Part shown: piece after piece, positions 34,250 through 42,572 of the stretch | Layout: the number at the start of each line of letters is the position of its first letter | Position numbering within the stretch: position 1 is the stretch's first letter | Source of the DNA: Ilyobacter polytropus DSM 2926 | Lineage (GTDB): Bacteria > Fusobacteriota > Fusobacteriia > Fusobacteriales > Fusobacteriaceae | Direction: 5' to 3' | NCBI RefSeq assembly: GCF_000165505.1 | Contig: NC_014632.1 | Location: forward strand, 992,001 to 1,056,000 | DNA: 64,000 nucleotides | Program-made: the position numbers and the translations under genes | The notes under the pieces: model-generated | Told to the model about the DNA's origin: nothing | The model's input: only the letters and a program-made list of their open reading frames with translations | Database searches by the model: none

Positions 34250-35035
34250 ATGAATGTGTTAAAAAGAGAACTCGCTCCAATTTCCAGTAAAGCCTGGTCA
34301 GAGATAGACCAAAGAGCCAGAGAAATTTTAACTTACTATCTTTCAGCTAGAAAGTTCGTAAATGTACAGGGACCTATGGGACTTGATTTTACCTCTGTTA
34401 CAGAGGGAAGAATACAAGTACATAACGACCCTATCTTGAATTATGGAATTTTTAAAGTTAAACCGCTTGTGGAACCTAGAGTTAGTTTTGTTCTCAGTCG
34501 TTGGGAACTTGATAATATAGAAAGAGGAGCTAAGGATATCAACTACGACGCTCTAGATGAAGCTGTAAAAAAAATAGCACTTTTTGAAGAAAAAGTTATT
34601 TTTCAAGGTCTGGAAGAAGCAGATATTACAGGTATCTTTGATTGCTCTTCACACAAGGTAAAGACTTTTGGTGACTCCGATGAAGAGATACTATCTAATG
34701 TGTCAAAGGGTATAATGGAGCTAGAGAGATCTATTGCTCCCAAACCTTACACACTTGTAGTTAGTGAAGAATACTGGTGCAAACTAAGCTCTATGGGTAA
34801 AAGATTTCCACTACTAGATCAGATAAAATCTTTGATAGGAGGGGATGTCATAGTAAGTAGGAGTATAGAGGGCGCTGTTTTATTACCTTTTGATAATGAA
34901 AATATAGAATTTTCTATAGGGGAAGATTTTTCAATAGGTTATCAAGAGCATTCTGAAAGTGAAGTTAAATTATTTATAACTGAAACATTTACTTTTAGAG
35001 TATTAGATGAAACCTTTATAGTATTATTTAAATAA
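34250..35035 (+). CDS. encapsulin shell protein (family 1, linocin-type)
   Basis: A 261-residue encapsulin with an HK97-type fold that self-assembles into a protein nanocompartment in the cytoplasm. It starts MNVLKRELAPISSKAWSEID as family 1 members do. YLSARKFVNVQGPMG lies near 40 and GIFDCSSHKV near 128, and the end reads FITETFTFRVLDETFIVLFK. Ribosome site TTAGGAGGGAT. It forms an operon with the ferritin-like cargo and is an iron-storage or iron-detoxification compartment. Confidence 0.9.
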   Translation: MNVLKRELAPISSKAWSEIDQRAREILTYYLSARKFVNVQGPMGLDFTSVTEGRIQVHNDPILNYGIFKVKPLVEPRVSFVLSRWELDNIERGAKDINYDALDEAVKKIALFEEKVIFQGLEEADITGIFDCSSHKVKTFGDSDEEILSNVSKGIMELERSIAPKPYTLVVSEEYWCKLSSMGKRFPLLDQIKSLIGGDVIVSRSIEGAVLLPFDNENIEFSIGEDFSIGYQEHSESEVKLFITETFTFRVLDETFIVLFK

Positions 35036-35113
35036 AAATAAAAAAAGGAAATATCCGGGTTTTGGGTATAAAATATACTATAGCGGTTTTCAAATAACAA
35101 GGGAGGTAGTTTT

Positions 35114-35443
35114 ATGAAAAAGGGACTAATTATTTTATTTGCTGCAGGTTTACTTGCTGCATGTACTTCAACTGAACCAATGGACGCACAGGCAGGAGCT
35201 TCACTTAACAGAGCTGATACAATCGCTAAGTATGACGCACTATCAGCAAAAGTAGATGCTATCGCATCTAATCCAGATGCAACTCCAGAAGAATTTGCTG
35301 CAGCACAAGCTGAAGTAAAAGAATTTATGGATTATCTAAATTCTTACAAAGCATCTGCTTCTCCAGGAGCACAAAAATATATTGAAGACTACAATAAAAC
35401 ATTGAGCGGATCACGAATTTTCAAATCTTCTCCTAGTAAGTAA
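35114..35443 (+). CDS. small lipoprotein, first of a tandem pair
   Basis: A 109-residue lipoprotein. The signal peptide MKKGLIILFAAGLLAAC ends in the lipobox LAAC, with the lipidated Cys at residue 17. The rest is alanine-rich and helical (ADTIAKYDALSAKVDAIA, then PEEFAAAQAEVKEFMDYL), likely a coiled coil or helical hairpin. The second copy begins 419 bases later and is nearly identical over the first 92 residues, diverging only at the end. Function is unknown; a surface or periplasmic structural role is likely. Confidence 0.75.
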   Translation: MKKGLIILFAAGLLAACTSTEPMDAQAGASLNRADTIAKYDALSAKVDAIASNPDATPEEFAAAQAEVKEFMDYLNSYKASASPGAQKYIEDYNKTLSGSRIFKSSPSK

Positions 35444-35462
35444 TGTTACTGTTTTATTTAAA

Positions 35463-35490
35463 AAAGCTGCCTAAGGGCAGTTTTTTTTCT
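35463..35490 (+). terminator. terminator between the tandem lipoprotein genes
   Basis: CTGCC pairs with GGCAG over a four-base loop and is followed by TTTTTTTT. The second gene must have its own promoter. Confidence 0.7.
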
Positions 35491-35532
35491 AATCAATATA
35501 GCGGTATTTAACTAAATAATGGAGGTAATTTT

Positions 35533-35862
35533 ATGAAAAAGGGACTCGTTATATTATTTGCTGCAGGTTTACTTGCTGCATGTACTTCAACTGAACCAAT
35601 GGATGCACAGGCAGGAGCTTCACTTAACAGAGCTGATACAATCGCTAAGTACGATGCTCTATCAGCAAAAGTAGATGCTATCGCATCTAATCCAGATGCA
35701 ACTCCAGAAGAATTTGCTGCAGCACAAGCTGAAGTAAAAGAATTTATGGATTATCTAAATTCTTACAAAGCATCTGCTTCTCCAGGAGCTCAATCTTATA
35801 TTGATGAGTATACTGGTACGTTAGGAGAATCTTATATCTTTAGAAGAGATAGAAACGACTAA
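35533..35862 (+). CDS. small lipoprotein, second of a tandem pair
   Basis: A 109-residue near-copy of the preceding lipoprotein, with the same signal peptide and lipobox (LAAC, Cys17) and the same residues up to SASPGAQ. The tail then changes to SYIDEYTGTLGESYIFRRDRND. DNA identity is very high over the first 280 bases, including silent positions, so duplication or gene conversion is recent. Its own ribosome site is ATGGAGGTAA. Confidence 0.75.
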   Translation: MKKGLVILFAAGLLAACTSTEPMDAQAGASLNRADTIAKYDALSAKVDAIASNPDATPEEFAAAQAEVKEFMDYLNSYKASASPGAQSYIDEYTGTLGESYIFRRDRND

Positions 35863-35871
35863 ATTTTTAAG

Positions 35872-35902
35872 AAAAGACCAACTTTTTAAAAGTTGGTCTT
35901 TT
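35872..35902 (+). terminator. terminator adjacent to IS200 copy 1
   Basis: AAAAGACCAACTTTT pairs with AAAAGTTGGTCTTTT almost perfectly. The shared IS200 sequence begins inside its T-run at 35898. Confidence 0.8.
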
Positions 35903-36643
35903 TATTATAGAAAAAGAAAACCACCTGCTCTGCAGGTGGACCCAAAATGCCGGAAGGCTATGCGTATAAAATAGAAAACCTCCTTTGATATAATCAACTT
36001 AGGTTTGCCGACCAGTTGAGATACAAAAGGAGGTTTAAATGGATAGTAATAGTTTAGCACACACAAGATGGAATTGTAAATATCACATAGTCTTTGCACC
36101 TAAGTACAGGAGAAAAGTAATCTATGGAAAGATAAAGCAAGATATTGGGCAAATACTTAGAAAACTTTGCGAGAATAAAAAAGTAGAGATACACGAAGCA
36201 AGCGCATGTAAAGATCACATACATATGCTTGTGAGCATACCGCCTAAATTGAGTGTATCTAGTTTCATGGGGTATTTAAAAGGAAAAAGTTCATTAATGA
36301 TATTTGATCGACATGCAAATCTAAAATATAAGTATGGAAACAGGCACTTTTGGTGCCGCGGATACTATGTAGATACAGTAGGTCGTAACAGGAAAAGGAT
36401 CGAAGATTATATTAGAAATCAGTTGCAAGAAGATATTGCAGAAGATCAATTAACATTGAAAGAATATATTGATCCTTTTACTGGAGGTAAAGTAAAAAAG
36501 AGCTAGAAACAAAGAGCTACTTGAGTAGCTAAATGAAATATTACGCGGTTGGCAAACCGTTCAGAAGGGCTTCAGCCCAATGCTGGAAAAGCGCCCTTCT
36601 AGGGCATGAGCAAACTACCACTTGAAGTGGTAGTTTTGATTTT
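35898..36643 (+). mobile_element. IS200/IS605-type element, copy 1
   Basis: A 746-bp segment recurs as an inverted copy at 44704-45449. The ends have no classical inverted repeats; instead there is a subterminal hairpin on each side (CCACCTG..CAGGTGG at about 35921-35939 and ACCACTTGAAGTGGT near 36618-36632), as in IS200/IS605 elements. Both copies begin in the T-run of a terminator. Confidence 0.85.
36039..36506 (+). CDS. tnpA: IS200-type TnpA transposase (copy 1)
   Basis: A 155-residue single-strand transposase of the HUH Y1 family. It shows NCKYHIVFAPKYRRKV, the metal-binding HUH motif DHIHMLV near residue 64, FWCRGYYVDTVG near 105, and the catalytic tyrosine in EDYIRNQ near 127. Length is normal and identical to copy 2 at 44841. 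Ribosome site AAAGGAGGTTT. No accompanying tnpB is present. Confidence 0.9.
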   Translation: MDSNSLAHTRWNCKYHIVFAPKYRRKVIYGKIKQDIGQILRKLCENKKVEIHEASACKDHIHMLVSIPPKLSVSSFMGYLKGKSSLMIFDRHANLKYKYGNRHFWCRGYYVDTVGRNRKRIEDYIRNQLQEDIAEDQLTLKEYIDPFTGGKVKKS

Positions 36644-37491
36644 TGTTGAGAATTATTTAGAAATATGTCCTGAATATTTTTTAATTTTTTTAATATTTTG
36701 GATTTTATTGTTATTTTATCCAGATTCTTTCAATTGATCATAAAATTTTAAAAACAGATGTATTTTTTAATCAAATATTCTTTAAAAATGATTATTAGAT
36801 TAAAAATCCACTATTTAGGCTTAAAATAAAATAGTATCTATTACAGACAATTAATCCATAAAAAAATTAACTGACATCAAAATTTTAAATTAAAGAATAA
36901 AAAAAATTATAATTAGTTAAATAATAAATATTTTTTTGGGATTCTTATTTAAAAAAATTCGCTCTTATTTTAAAGTGATTTTAATTTACTGATAATCAAA
37001 TAAAAAAAGCACTCAAAACAGAAGAAATCTAAACAATATTAACTCGAATAACAAATATTTTAATTAGTGTGGAATCATAGTTATATATAATGATAGTTAT
37101 ATTTATTTCTGTTATTCAAATAATTATTACACAAATAAGATATGGATTGTAAAGCTTGATTTATAAGGGCTTTATAAATTGCATATTTTTTTAACAAATT
37201 ATAGTTATTATTTGTTTTAATAAACTGTATTATAGAATTCCATTTTAGTTAAAGTCTTATAAAATTAAATATGGACAATGAAGGTGTTAATCTTTTTTAA
37301 GAACTCACCACACACTTTTTAATATGAGTATAGTATAATGATTTTTGTGTCTGAAACTTGGCATAAAATAATTCTGTTTAATTTTTAAATCTTATACAGT
37401 GATTATGAGAATATAATTTTAATTTGTCTAAGTGATGTTTTTTATAGTAACAATATTTTAAAATAGAGAGAGTAAAAGAGGAGTGGTCTAA
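36644..37491. other. long gene-free AT-rich stretch
   Basis: 848 bases with many stops in all frames and no convincing gene. A small dyad ATTTATAAgggcTTTATAAAT lies near 37160-37182. TATAGTATAATG near 37330 resembles a -10. It probably represents DNA displaced around the IS200 copy. Confidence 0.4.
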
Positions 37492-37788
37492 ATGAAAGAA
37501 TTAGCAAAATATTTATTAAATGAAGAAAATATGTTACCATATGACAATTATTCTTCCACGAGAGAAGTAGATGAGTATATCCTAAAAAAAGGGAATATTT
37601 CACCATGTGGGAAATATACTTCAAAAACTGACAAAGAATATTATACCTTGTGGGGAAAAATAAATAAAAAAAGTGAAATGACTGGTGATATAATTTTTTC
37701 ATACTATAAAGATATTGAAATTAATCTAAACCTAAAGAACTGGGAAAATAAAAATTTATACCTTGGAAAAAAAGTTTCAATATATTAA
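37492..37788 (+). CDS. hypothetical protein, 98 aa
   Basis: The protein is not recognised. It is 98 residues, hydrophilic and tyrosine-rich, beginning MKELAKYLLNEENMLPYDN and ending LYLGKKVSIY. The ribosome site AGAGGAGTGG is good. It stands alone between the long AT-rich gap and the tyrosine recombinase. Confidence 0.45.
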   Translation: MKELAKYLLNEENMLPYDNYSSTREVDEYILKKGNISPCGKYTSKTDKEYYTLWGKINKKSEMTGDIIFSYYKDIEINLNLKNWENKNLYLGKKVSIY

Positions 37789-37827
37789 TTTTTAAATTAT
37801 TGATCTTTTAAGGGAAAATAAAAAAGA

Positions 37828-37872
37828 GGGTGCCAAAGTAGAATAACTACTAGAGGTCACCTTCTTTTTCAT
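37828..37872. terminator. terminator-like hairpin
   Basis: AAGAGGGTGCC and GGTCACCTTCTTTTTC can pair imperfectly around a loop. It lies between convergent genes. Confidence 0.5.
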
Positions 37873-37917
37873 TTGAAGTTTTTTGAGTTGTTTAAAATTG
37901 AACTAAACCTAATATTA

Positions 37918-38892
37918 TTAATCCAGAGCAGGTAATTTTTCTATAGCACGTTTTTCCAATAACCCTTTGGCATTGATATACACTTCTGTAACCTTTGTAT
38001 CAGCATGCCCTAAAAAATCCCTGATTTCCATAATGTCAGCTCCCTGAAGTGATAATTCCGTAGCAACTGCATGACGGATATTATGAGGACTGATATCCTT
38101 TTCTATTAACTTTCCCATATTTTGTATTATGGTATATAGGGAACTATAGGAAAGACGGGTATTATTTAAAAAATCTGATGGAAATATATATTGTTCTTCC
38201 AACTGGGAATCTGATAAACTATATAATTTCTTTATGTATTTTTTATAAGAAAATATTTTTTCCATACATTCTGGATGAAGGGCCTTATACTGTTCACGAC
38301 CACTTTTGGTTTTTTCAAGCTTAATGACATACTCTTTTTCACGCTTGATGATGTCACTATACTTTAGATTTAAAAGTTCTTGACTACGCATTCCTGTATA
38401 AAATAAAGTGTGAACTATTATTCTGTTTCTGTAGCTCTTGTCATCCAAGACTTCATGCTTTTTCAGTATTTCTTTTATTTCTGAAAAAGATACCTTTAGA
38501 ACATTTTCAAAATTATGTCTAGATACTTTTAAAAGTGGGACAAATTTCAAAGGATTTTCATGGCCATGTTTTTCCAACTCGTTATAAAGACTTTTCAAAG
38601 ATGATATTATCTTGTTTACAGAAGTATTTTTTAATTCCCGTTCCTCTATAAGATGATAAACATAATCTTCAATATCTTCTTTTTCCACCTCTGTCATGAG
38701 CCGAACTATTTCGTCCTTATGAAATTCTCCATTTCCTTCGTAAACAAAATTTAAAAACTTATTCAAATAAAACATATAGTCTTTTAAAGTTTTTTCAGAT
38801 TTATACATTGAAAAAATATTTTTAGAATTTAGATTTCTTTTTCTTTTTTTTCGGTTTCCGATTTGAAAATTTTCTTTTTTTGTTATATCCAT
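37918..38892 (-). CDS. tyrosine recombinase (XerC/D-like integrase)
   Basis: A 324-residue site-specific recombinase. The SAM-like DNA-binding domain spans about residues 35-120 (TLKDYMFYLNKFLNFVY). The catalytic domain has Arg in FYTGMRSQELLNL near 170, Lys in KLEKTKSGREQ, the box HNIRHAVATELSLQGAD near 275, GHADTKV, and the tyrosine in TEVYINA. An N-terminal basic stretch (GNRKKRKRNLNSKN) is unusual. It could be a chromosomal Xer-type enzyme or the remains of an integrated element; no attachment sites were found near it. Confidence 0.8.
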   Translation of the reverse strand: MDITKKENFQIGNRKKRKRNLNSKNIFSMYKSEKTLKDYMFYLNKFLNFVYEGNGEFHKDEIVRLMTEVEKEDIEDYVYHLIEERELKNTSVNKIISSLKSLYNELEKHGHENPLKFVPLLKVSRHNFENVLKVSFSEIKEILKKHEVLDDKSYRNRIIVHTLFYTGMRSQELLNLKYSDIIKREKEYVIKLEKTKSGREQYKALHPECMEKIFSYKKYIKKLYSLSDSQLEEQYIFPSDFLNNTRLSYSSLYTIIQNMGKLIEKDISPHNIRHAVATELSLQGADIMEIRDFLGHADTKVTEVYINAKGLLEKRAIEKLPALD

Positions 38893-38948
38893 AATATAAA
38901 CCTTTCAAGTTAATTTTTAAAAAAGTCCTCTAAAATTAAATACGGAAA

Positions 38949-39392
38949 TTATATTGTTTTCATTTTAAAATCGAAAACATCCACAACAACATCTCTACCA
39001 TCAACTTCTTCTACATTTATAAATCTACGAACTTCCTCTTTTTCACCTGGTTTTATGTTTCTAACTGTGAAAATTTCTCTAAGGGAATATTCGTCTGCAA
39101 ATAAGATCTTAATTTTATATACTACATACTCCAACTCATAGTCTGAATAATTTACAACATCAAAATTAACACGTCTAGACTGATTCCTTTTTCCTGCTAC
39201 CTCTAGATTTTCAACCTTGACCATCTTTTGGAACTCGGATTTTCTGTTGTAATTATCTATAGTTTCCCATGTTTTATCTGGCTTTAAAACAATCTCCTCG
39301 TCTTTGGAGTTTTTCACAATCTCAACATCTCTGGCAAAACCTATATTACCAATCAATAAGAGACTCGCCAATATTAAATATATTTTTTTCAT
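38949..39392 (-). CDS. secreted protein of unknown function, 147 aa
   Basis: A signal peptide (MKKIYLILASLLLIGNIGFA) is followed by VEIVKNSKDEEIVLKPDKTWETI, a segment seen in DUF3157-like periplasmic proteins. The remainder is beta-rich (NFDVVNYSDYELEYVVYKI), suggesting a small immunoglobulin-like fold. It is 11 bases downstream of the pseudouridine synthase gene on the same strand. Confidence 0.65.
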   Translation of the reverse strand: MKKIYLILASLLLIGNIGFARDVEIVKNSKDEEIVLKPDKTWETIDNYNRKSEFQKMVKVENLEVAGKRNQSRRVNFDVVNYSDYELEYVVYKIKILFADEYSLREIFTVRNIKPGEKEEVRRFINVEEVDGRDVVVDVFDFKMKTI

Positions 39393-39402
39393 TACGTACC
39401 TC

Positions 39403-40083
39403 CTAAAAAATATCTTTTAAATCTACTTCTTTTACCTCACCTAAAGGAAGGTCACCAAGTTCTAAATTTCCAAAACTTAGCCTTTTGAGATAAATTACTT
39501 TATTTCCAACAGCCTCAAGCATTTTTTTTACTTGGTGAAATTTTCCTTCACAAATCGTAAGTAAAATTTCCGTATTATTAATTATCTGAACTTTTGAAGG
39601 TTTCGTAATATAACCTCCAATATCAACCCCTTCCTCTAATAGGTTTACTGATTTTTTGTCTATTTCCTTTAAGAGTTTTACCAGATAAGTTTTGTCCACG
39701 TGCTTTTTAGGAGAAAGCAGTTCATGGGCGATTTTTCCGTTATTAGTAAACAAAAGAAGTCCTTCTGTATCCTTATCAAGTCTGCCTACTGGAAAAAGAT
39801 CTTTTTTGATTACCCATTCTGGAAGTAACTCCATCACAGTTTTTTCTCTGGTATCTTCAGTTGCAGTTATAAATCCAGATGTTTTATTCATTATATAGAA
39901 TCTGTCTTTTTTATATTTCAAAACTCTTTCTCCGATTTTGATTACGTCGTTTTCTAAATCTATTTTTTCTTTTGGAGAGTTAACTTTTTTATCATTTATG
40001 GTTATCTCATTTTTAGATATTATATTCTTTACATCTCTTCTAGTTCCTACACCACATTCAGTAAGAAATTTATCTAATCTCAT
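39403..40083 (-). CDS. rsuA: 16S rRNA pseudouridine synthase RsuA family
   Basis: A 226-residue pseudouridine synthase. An N-terminal S4 domain (MRLDKFLTECGVGTRRDVKN) is followed by the catalytic domain with GRLDKDTEGLLLFTNNG, carrying the catalytic Asp near residue 103, and the C-terminal RQVKKML-like element (GKFHQVKKMLEAVG). It would isomerise one uridine of 16S rRNA. The ATG at 40083 follows CAAGGAGGTAAA; an upstream in-frame ATG is less likely. Confidence 0.85.
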   Translation of the reverse strand: MRLDKFLTECGVGTRRDVKNIISKNEITINDKKVNSPKEKIDLENDVIKIGERVLKYKKDRFYIMNKTSGFITATEDTREKTVMELLPEWVIKKDLFPVGRLDKDTEGLLLFTNNGKIAHELLSPKKHVDKTYLVKLLKEIDKKSVNLLEEGVDIGGYITKPSKVQIINNTEILLTICEGKFHQVKKMLEAVGNKVIYLKRLSFGNLELGDLPLGEVKEVDLKDIF

Positions 40084-40120
40084 TTTACCTCCTTGTAAAA
40101 TAAAAGCAGCCACAAGGCTG

Positions 40121-40942
40121 CTATATTGTAATTGTAGGATCTACTGGTTTACTATTTTTACGAATTTCATAATGAAGGTGCGGACCTGTTGATAAACCTG
40201 TATTTCCAGTTTTTGCGATAACCTGACCTTTTGAAATTTTTTGACCTTTCTTGACTAACCATCTATTCAGATGTGCATATCTAGTTTCATAGCCATTTCC
40301 ATGGTTTATTATCACGACTTTACCATATCCCCTCATCCATCCGGAATATGTTACAGTTCCTGAATAAGGAGCATACACAGGTGTATTCATCTTTGACTTC
40401 AGATCTACCCCGTCATGTGTGGTCTTTCTTCCTGTTATAGGATGGATTCTGCTCCCAAATTTACTTGTAATTTCTTTTGTTTTTATGGGCCACCTAAATG
40501 ACTTTAAGGTAGGAGAAATATATGAACTTTTACTTGCTGATTTATAAATCTGTGTGTTATTTTTTGAATATTTTGAATTTAAATATATCTTTTGACCAAC
40601 ATATATAGTGTTATCCGGAAGATTGTTGTATTGTCTCAGTCGTTCTACTGAGATGTCATACCATACTGATAATCTATAGAGAGTTTCCCCTGGTTTTATA
40701 ATATGGTAGTTTGGTTTGGCTTTTGAATTTTTAGCCTCTCCTTTGAGTAGCAACTTGGTTCCAGTATTTATATGCGGGGTATTTAAGTTATTTAAAACCA
40801 TTATATCTGTTACACTTACTTTGTTTTTTACAGCTATGGAATAAAGGGTGTCTCCCTTTTTTACTTTATGATACTTCCCACTACTACATCCCATTAATAC
40901 AACGGAAAAAACAGATATTAATAATTTTTTAGAAATGTTCAT
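40121..40942 (-). CDS. LysM/M23 peptidoglycan endopeptidase lipoprotein
   Basis: A 273-residue lipoprotein. The signal peptide ends with the lipobox LMGCS (Cys near residue 19). Two LysM domains follow (KVKKGDTLYSIAVKNKVS and HIIKPGETLYRLSVWYD). The C-terminal M23 domain has KFGSRIHPITG, THDGVDL (zinc His and Asp), and HLHYEI near residue 258. It would cut cell-wall crosslinks or activate amidases at the outer membrane (NlpD/MepM type). It is transcribed towards rsuA with a 37-base gap. Confidence 0.88.
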   Translation of the reverse strand: MNISKKLLISVFSVVLMGCSSGKYHKVKKGDTLYSIAVKNKVSVTDIMVLNNLNTPHINTGTKLLLKGEAKNSKAKPNYHIIKPGETLYRLSVWYDISVERLRQYNNLPDNTIYVGQKIYLNSKYSKNNTQIYKSASKSSYISPTLKSFRWPIKTKEITSKFGSRIHPITGRKTTHDGVDLKSKMNTPVYAPYSGTVTYSGWMRGYGKVVIINHGNGYETRYAHLNRWLVKKGQKISKGQVIAKTGNTGLSTGPHLHYEIRKNSKPVDPTITI

Positions 40943-41073
40943 CGCCTATTCCCCCAATACTTTGTATAATTAATTTACCACACTTTATATTAAGTTTCAA
41001 ATTTATTTATTGGAAAAATCAATTATGAGTAGTATAATTATTTTAAGTAATAATAACTAGGGGGTTATGTTTT

Positions 41074-41616
41074 ATGGTTAATTTTGATAAAGTAGATGAA
41101 ATGATAGAAATTATAGAAGATGGTGAACTGCAAGATGGAAAAAATTTCAACCAATTTGCTGTTGAATTTTATTTAGAGTCAAAATCTTTGCCACTTTCAA
41201 AATATCTAAGAATGCAGAAAAAAACAAAAAAAATGCCAAAAATAATGAACACAAAAAAGGCAGGTGAAGTTCTCTATTTTACGGAAAAAGATGATGATGC
41301 AAAAAGATTTTTAAAAAGAAAAGGATACGGTGAGATACCTCAGCTAAATTATACTTGCATTATGCTTCTAAGAAAGGTCGACATCATCACAAACTGGACC
41401 AAGATACTTTCATATTTTGAGGGGAAAGGGACTATAGAGGAGATAAACAACTCAACAAGAACTGAACTTCTACCAGAAGAAAAGAAAAAGATGGATGAAT
41501 TTATCAAGGAAAAATTAAAGCTTTCAGAAAAAGAATATGATTGGTTTTGTGTGAAACTTTCTAAAGTATTTGAAAATAAAGAGATAATGAAGGCTCTAAA
41601 AAAGGTGGTCAGATAA
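41074..41616 (+). CDS. hypothetical protein, 180 aa
   Basis: The protein is not recognised. It is 180 residues, charged and helical, with FAVEFYLESKSLPLSKYL near 30 and a C-terminal KLKLSEKEYDWFCVKLSKVF. No signal or membrane segment is present. The ribosome site is TAGGGGGT. A strong terminator follows. Confidence 0.55.
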   Translation: MVNFDKVDEMIEIIEDGELQDGKNFNQFAVEFYLESKSLPLSKYLRMQKKTKKMPKIMNTKKAGEVLYFTEKDDDAKRFLKRKGYGEIPQLNYTCIMLLRKVDIITNWTKILSYFEGKGTIEEINNSTRTELLPEEKKKMDEFIKEKLKLSEKEYDWFCVKLSKVFENKEIMKALKKVVR

Positions 41617-41656
41617 AAAAACCATTGCTCAAACTAAAATGAGCAATGGTTTTTTT
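41615..41656. terminator. bidirectional terminator
   Basis: ACCATTGCTC (41621-41630) pairs with GAGCAATGGT (41641-41650), flanked by A6 and T7 runs, between convergent genes. Confidence 0.85.
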
Positions 41657-42521
41657 ATGAATCTATTCCTAAAAGATTTTTTATAAATATTCCTACAACA
41701 AAAGACAGAGTTGCTATACCAAGACTTAAAAAAGTCATTTCAAAAAATCTTTTTTTGAACGAGGATCCTGTAGCTACTGCAACATAATAGTTAAATACAA
41801 AAATTATAGAGATTCCTGTTACAAGAGTTAAGAACAATGCCATATAAGGAGTTGCTCCAGACAAAAAAGGAGCTACCAAAAGGAAAACAGTTATCATATA
41901 GGTTATACCAGTGTAAATTGCAGCTCTTTTATGGTTTTTATTTGAATTTTTTTCTGCTTTTGAGGACAGGTATTCTGAGGCTCCCATAGATAAGGAGGCT
42001 GCGATTCCTGTAATCAGACCAACCATCGCAATAACTTTTGAATCATCTAGTGCAAAGGTATAACCTGCAAGGGCTCCTGTAAGTTCTATAAGTGCATCAT
42101 TTAGGCCCAATATTATTGAACTGACGTAAACCAGTTTTTCTTCTTTCAAAAGATCAACTACATCTATTTCATGGTTTTCCTCATCTTCCAGAATTTTTTG
42201 GACTTCAGGTACCTTCTCCATTATACCCCTATAGTTTTTCTGAGCCTTTTGTTCCCCTAGTTCCATGGCCTTTAGTCCAAAAGTTAGTCCGAAATATTTT
42301 GCCATAAAATAATTTTTTTTGGCTCTAAAGCAATTTGGTTTTACTTCACATTTGGTATATTGCTTAAAAAATTCATAGTGAGAAAATTCTGATTCAGCTA
42401 GTTTTATAAGTGTCTCCTTATTATTTTCTCCGCTTATTTTTGAGAGCATCATATAAGTATGATGCTCTGTTATCTCATCTTTTTGGAATTTTTTCAGAAT
42501 TTTTATGAGGTCTTTTTCCAA
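41655..42521 (-). CDS. ferritin-like/VIT1 membrane iron transporter (MbfA-like)
   Basis: A 288-residue protein with two parts. Residues 1-135 form a rubrerythrin-like ferritin domain with repeated carboxylate/His ligands (EITEHHTYMM, ESEFSHYEFF, DEENHEIDVVD). Residues 135-288 form the CCC1/VIT1 transporter domain with VSSIILGLNDALIELTGAL, GASEYLSS, and five membrane helices. Known relatives export ferrous iron or manganese from the cytoplasm. It complements the encapsulin iron store 6.6 kb away. Confidence 0.85.
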   Translation of the reverse strand: MEKDLIKILKKFQKDEITEHHTYMMLSKISGENNKETLIKLAESEFSHYEFFKQYTKCEVKPNCFRAKKNYFMAKYFGLTFGLKAMELGEQKAQKNYRGIMEKVPEVQKILEDEENHEIDVVDLLKEEKLVYVSSIILGLNDALIELTGALAGYTFALDDSKVIAMVGLITGIAASLSMGASEYLSSKAEKNSNKNHKRAAIYTGITYMITVFLLVAPFLSGATPYMALFLTLVTGISIIFVFNYYVAVATGSSFKKRFFEMTFLSLGIATLSFVVGIFIKNLLGIDS

Positions 42522-42572
42522 TATATCACCCCCTATACCCTAGAAACTCACCTTACTATATATTTTATTTTA

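Noticed and set aside
37442-37702. Antisense frame opposite the 98-residue gene
   Set aside because: There is no ribosome site and the composition is that of AT-rich shadow sequence.
37918-38892. Attachment sites for the tyrosine recombinase
   Set aside because: No repeated sequence was found on both sides of the gene other than the IS200 copies, which explain the repeat.
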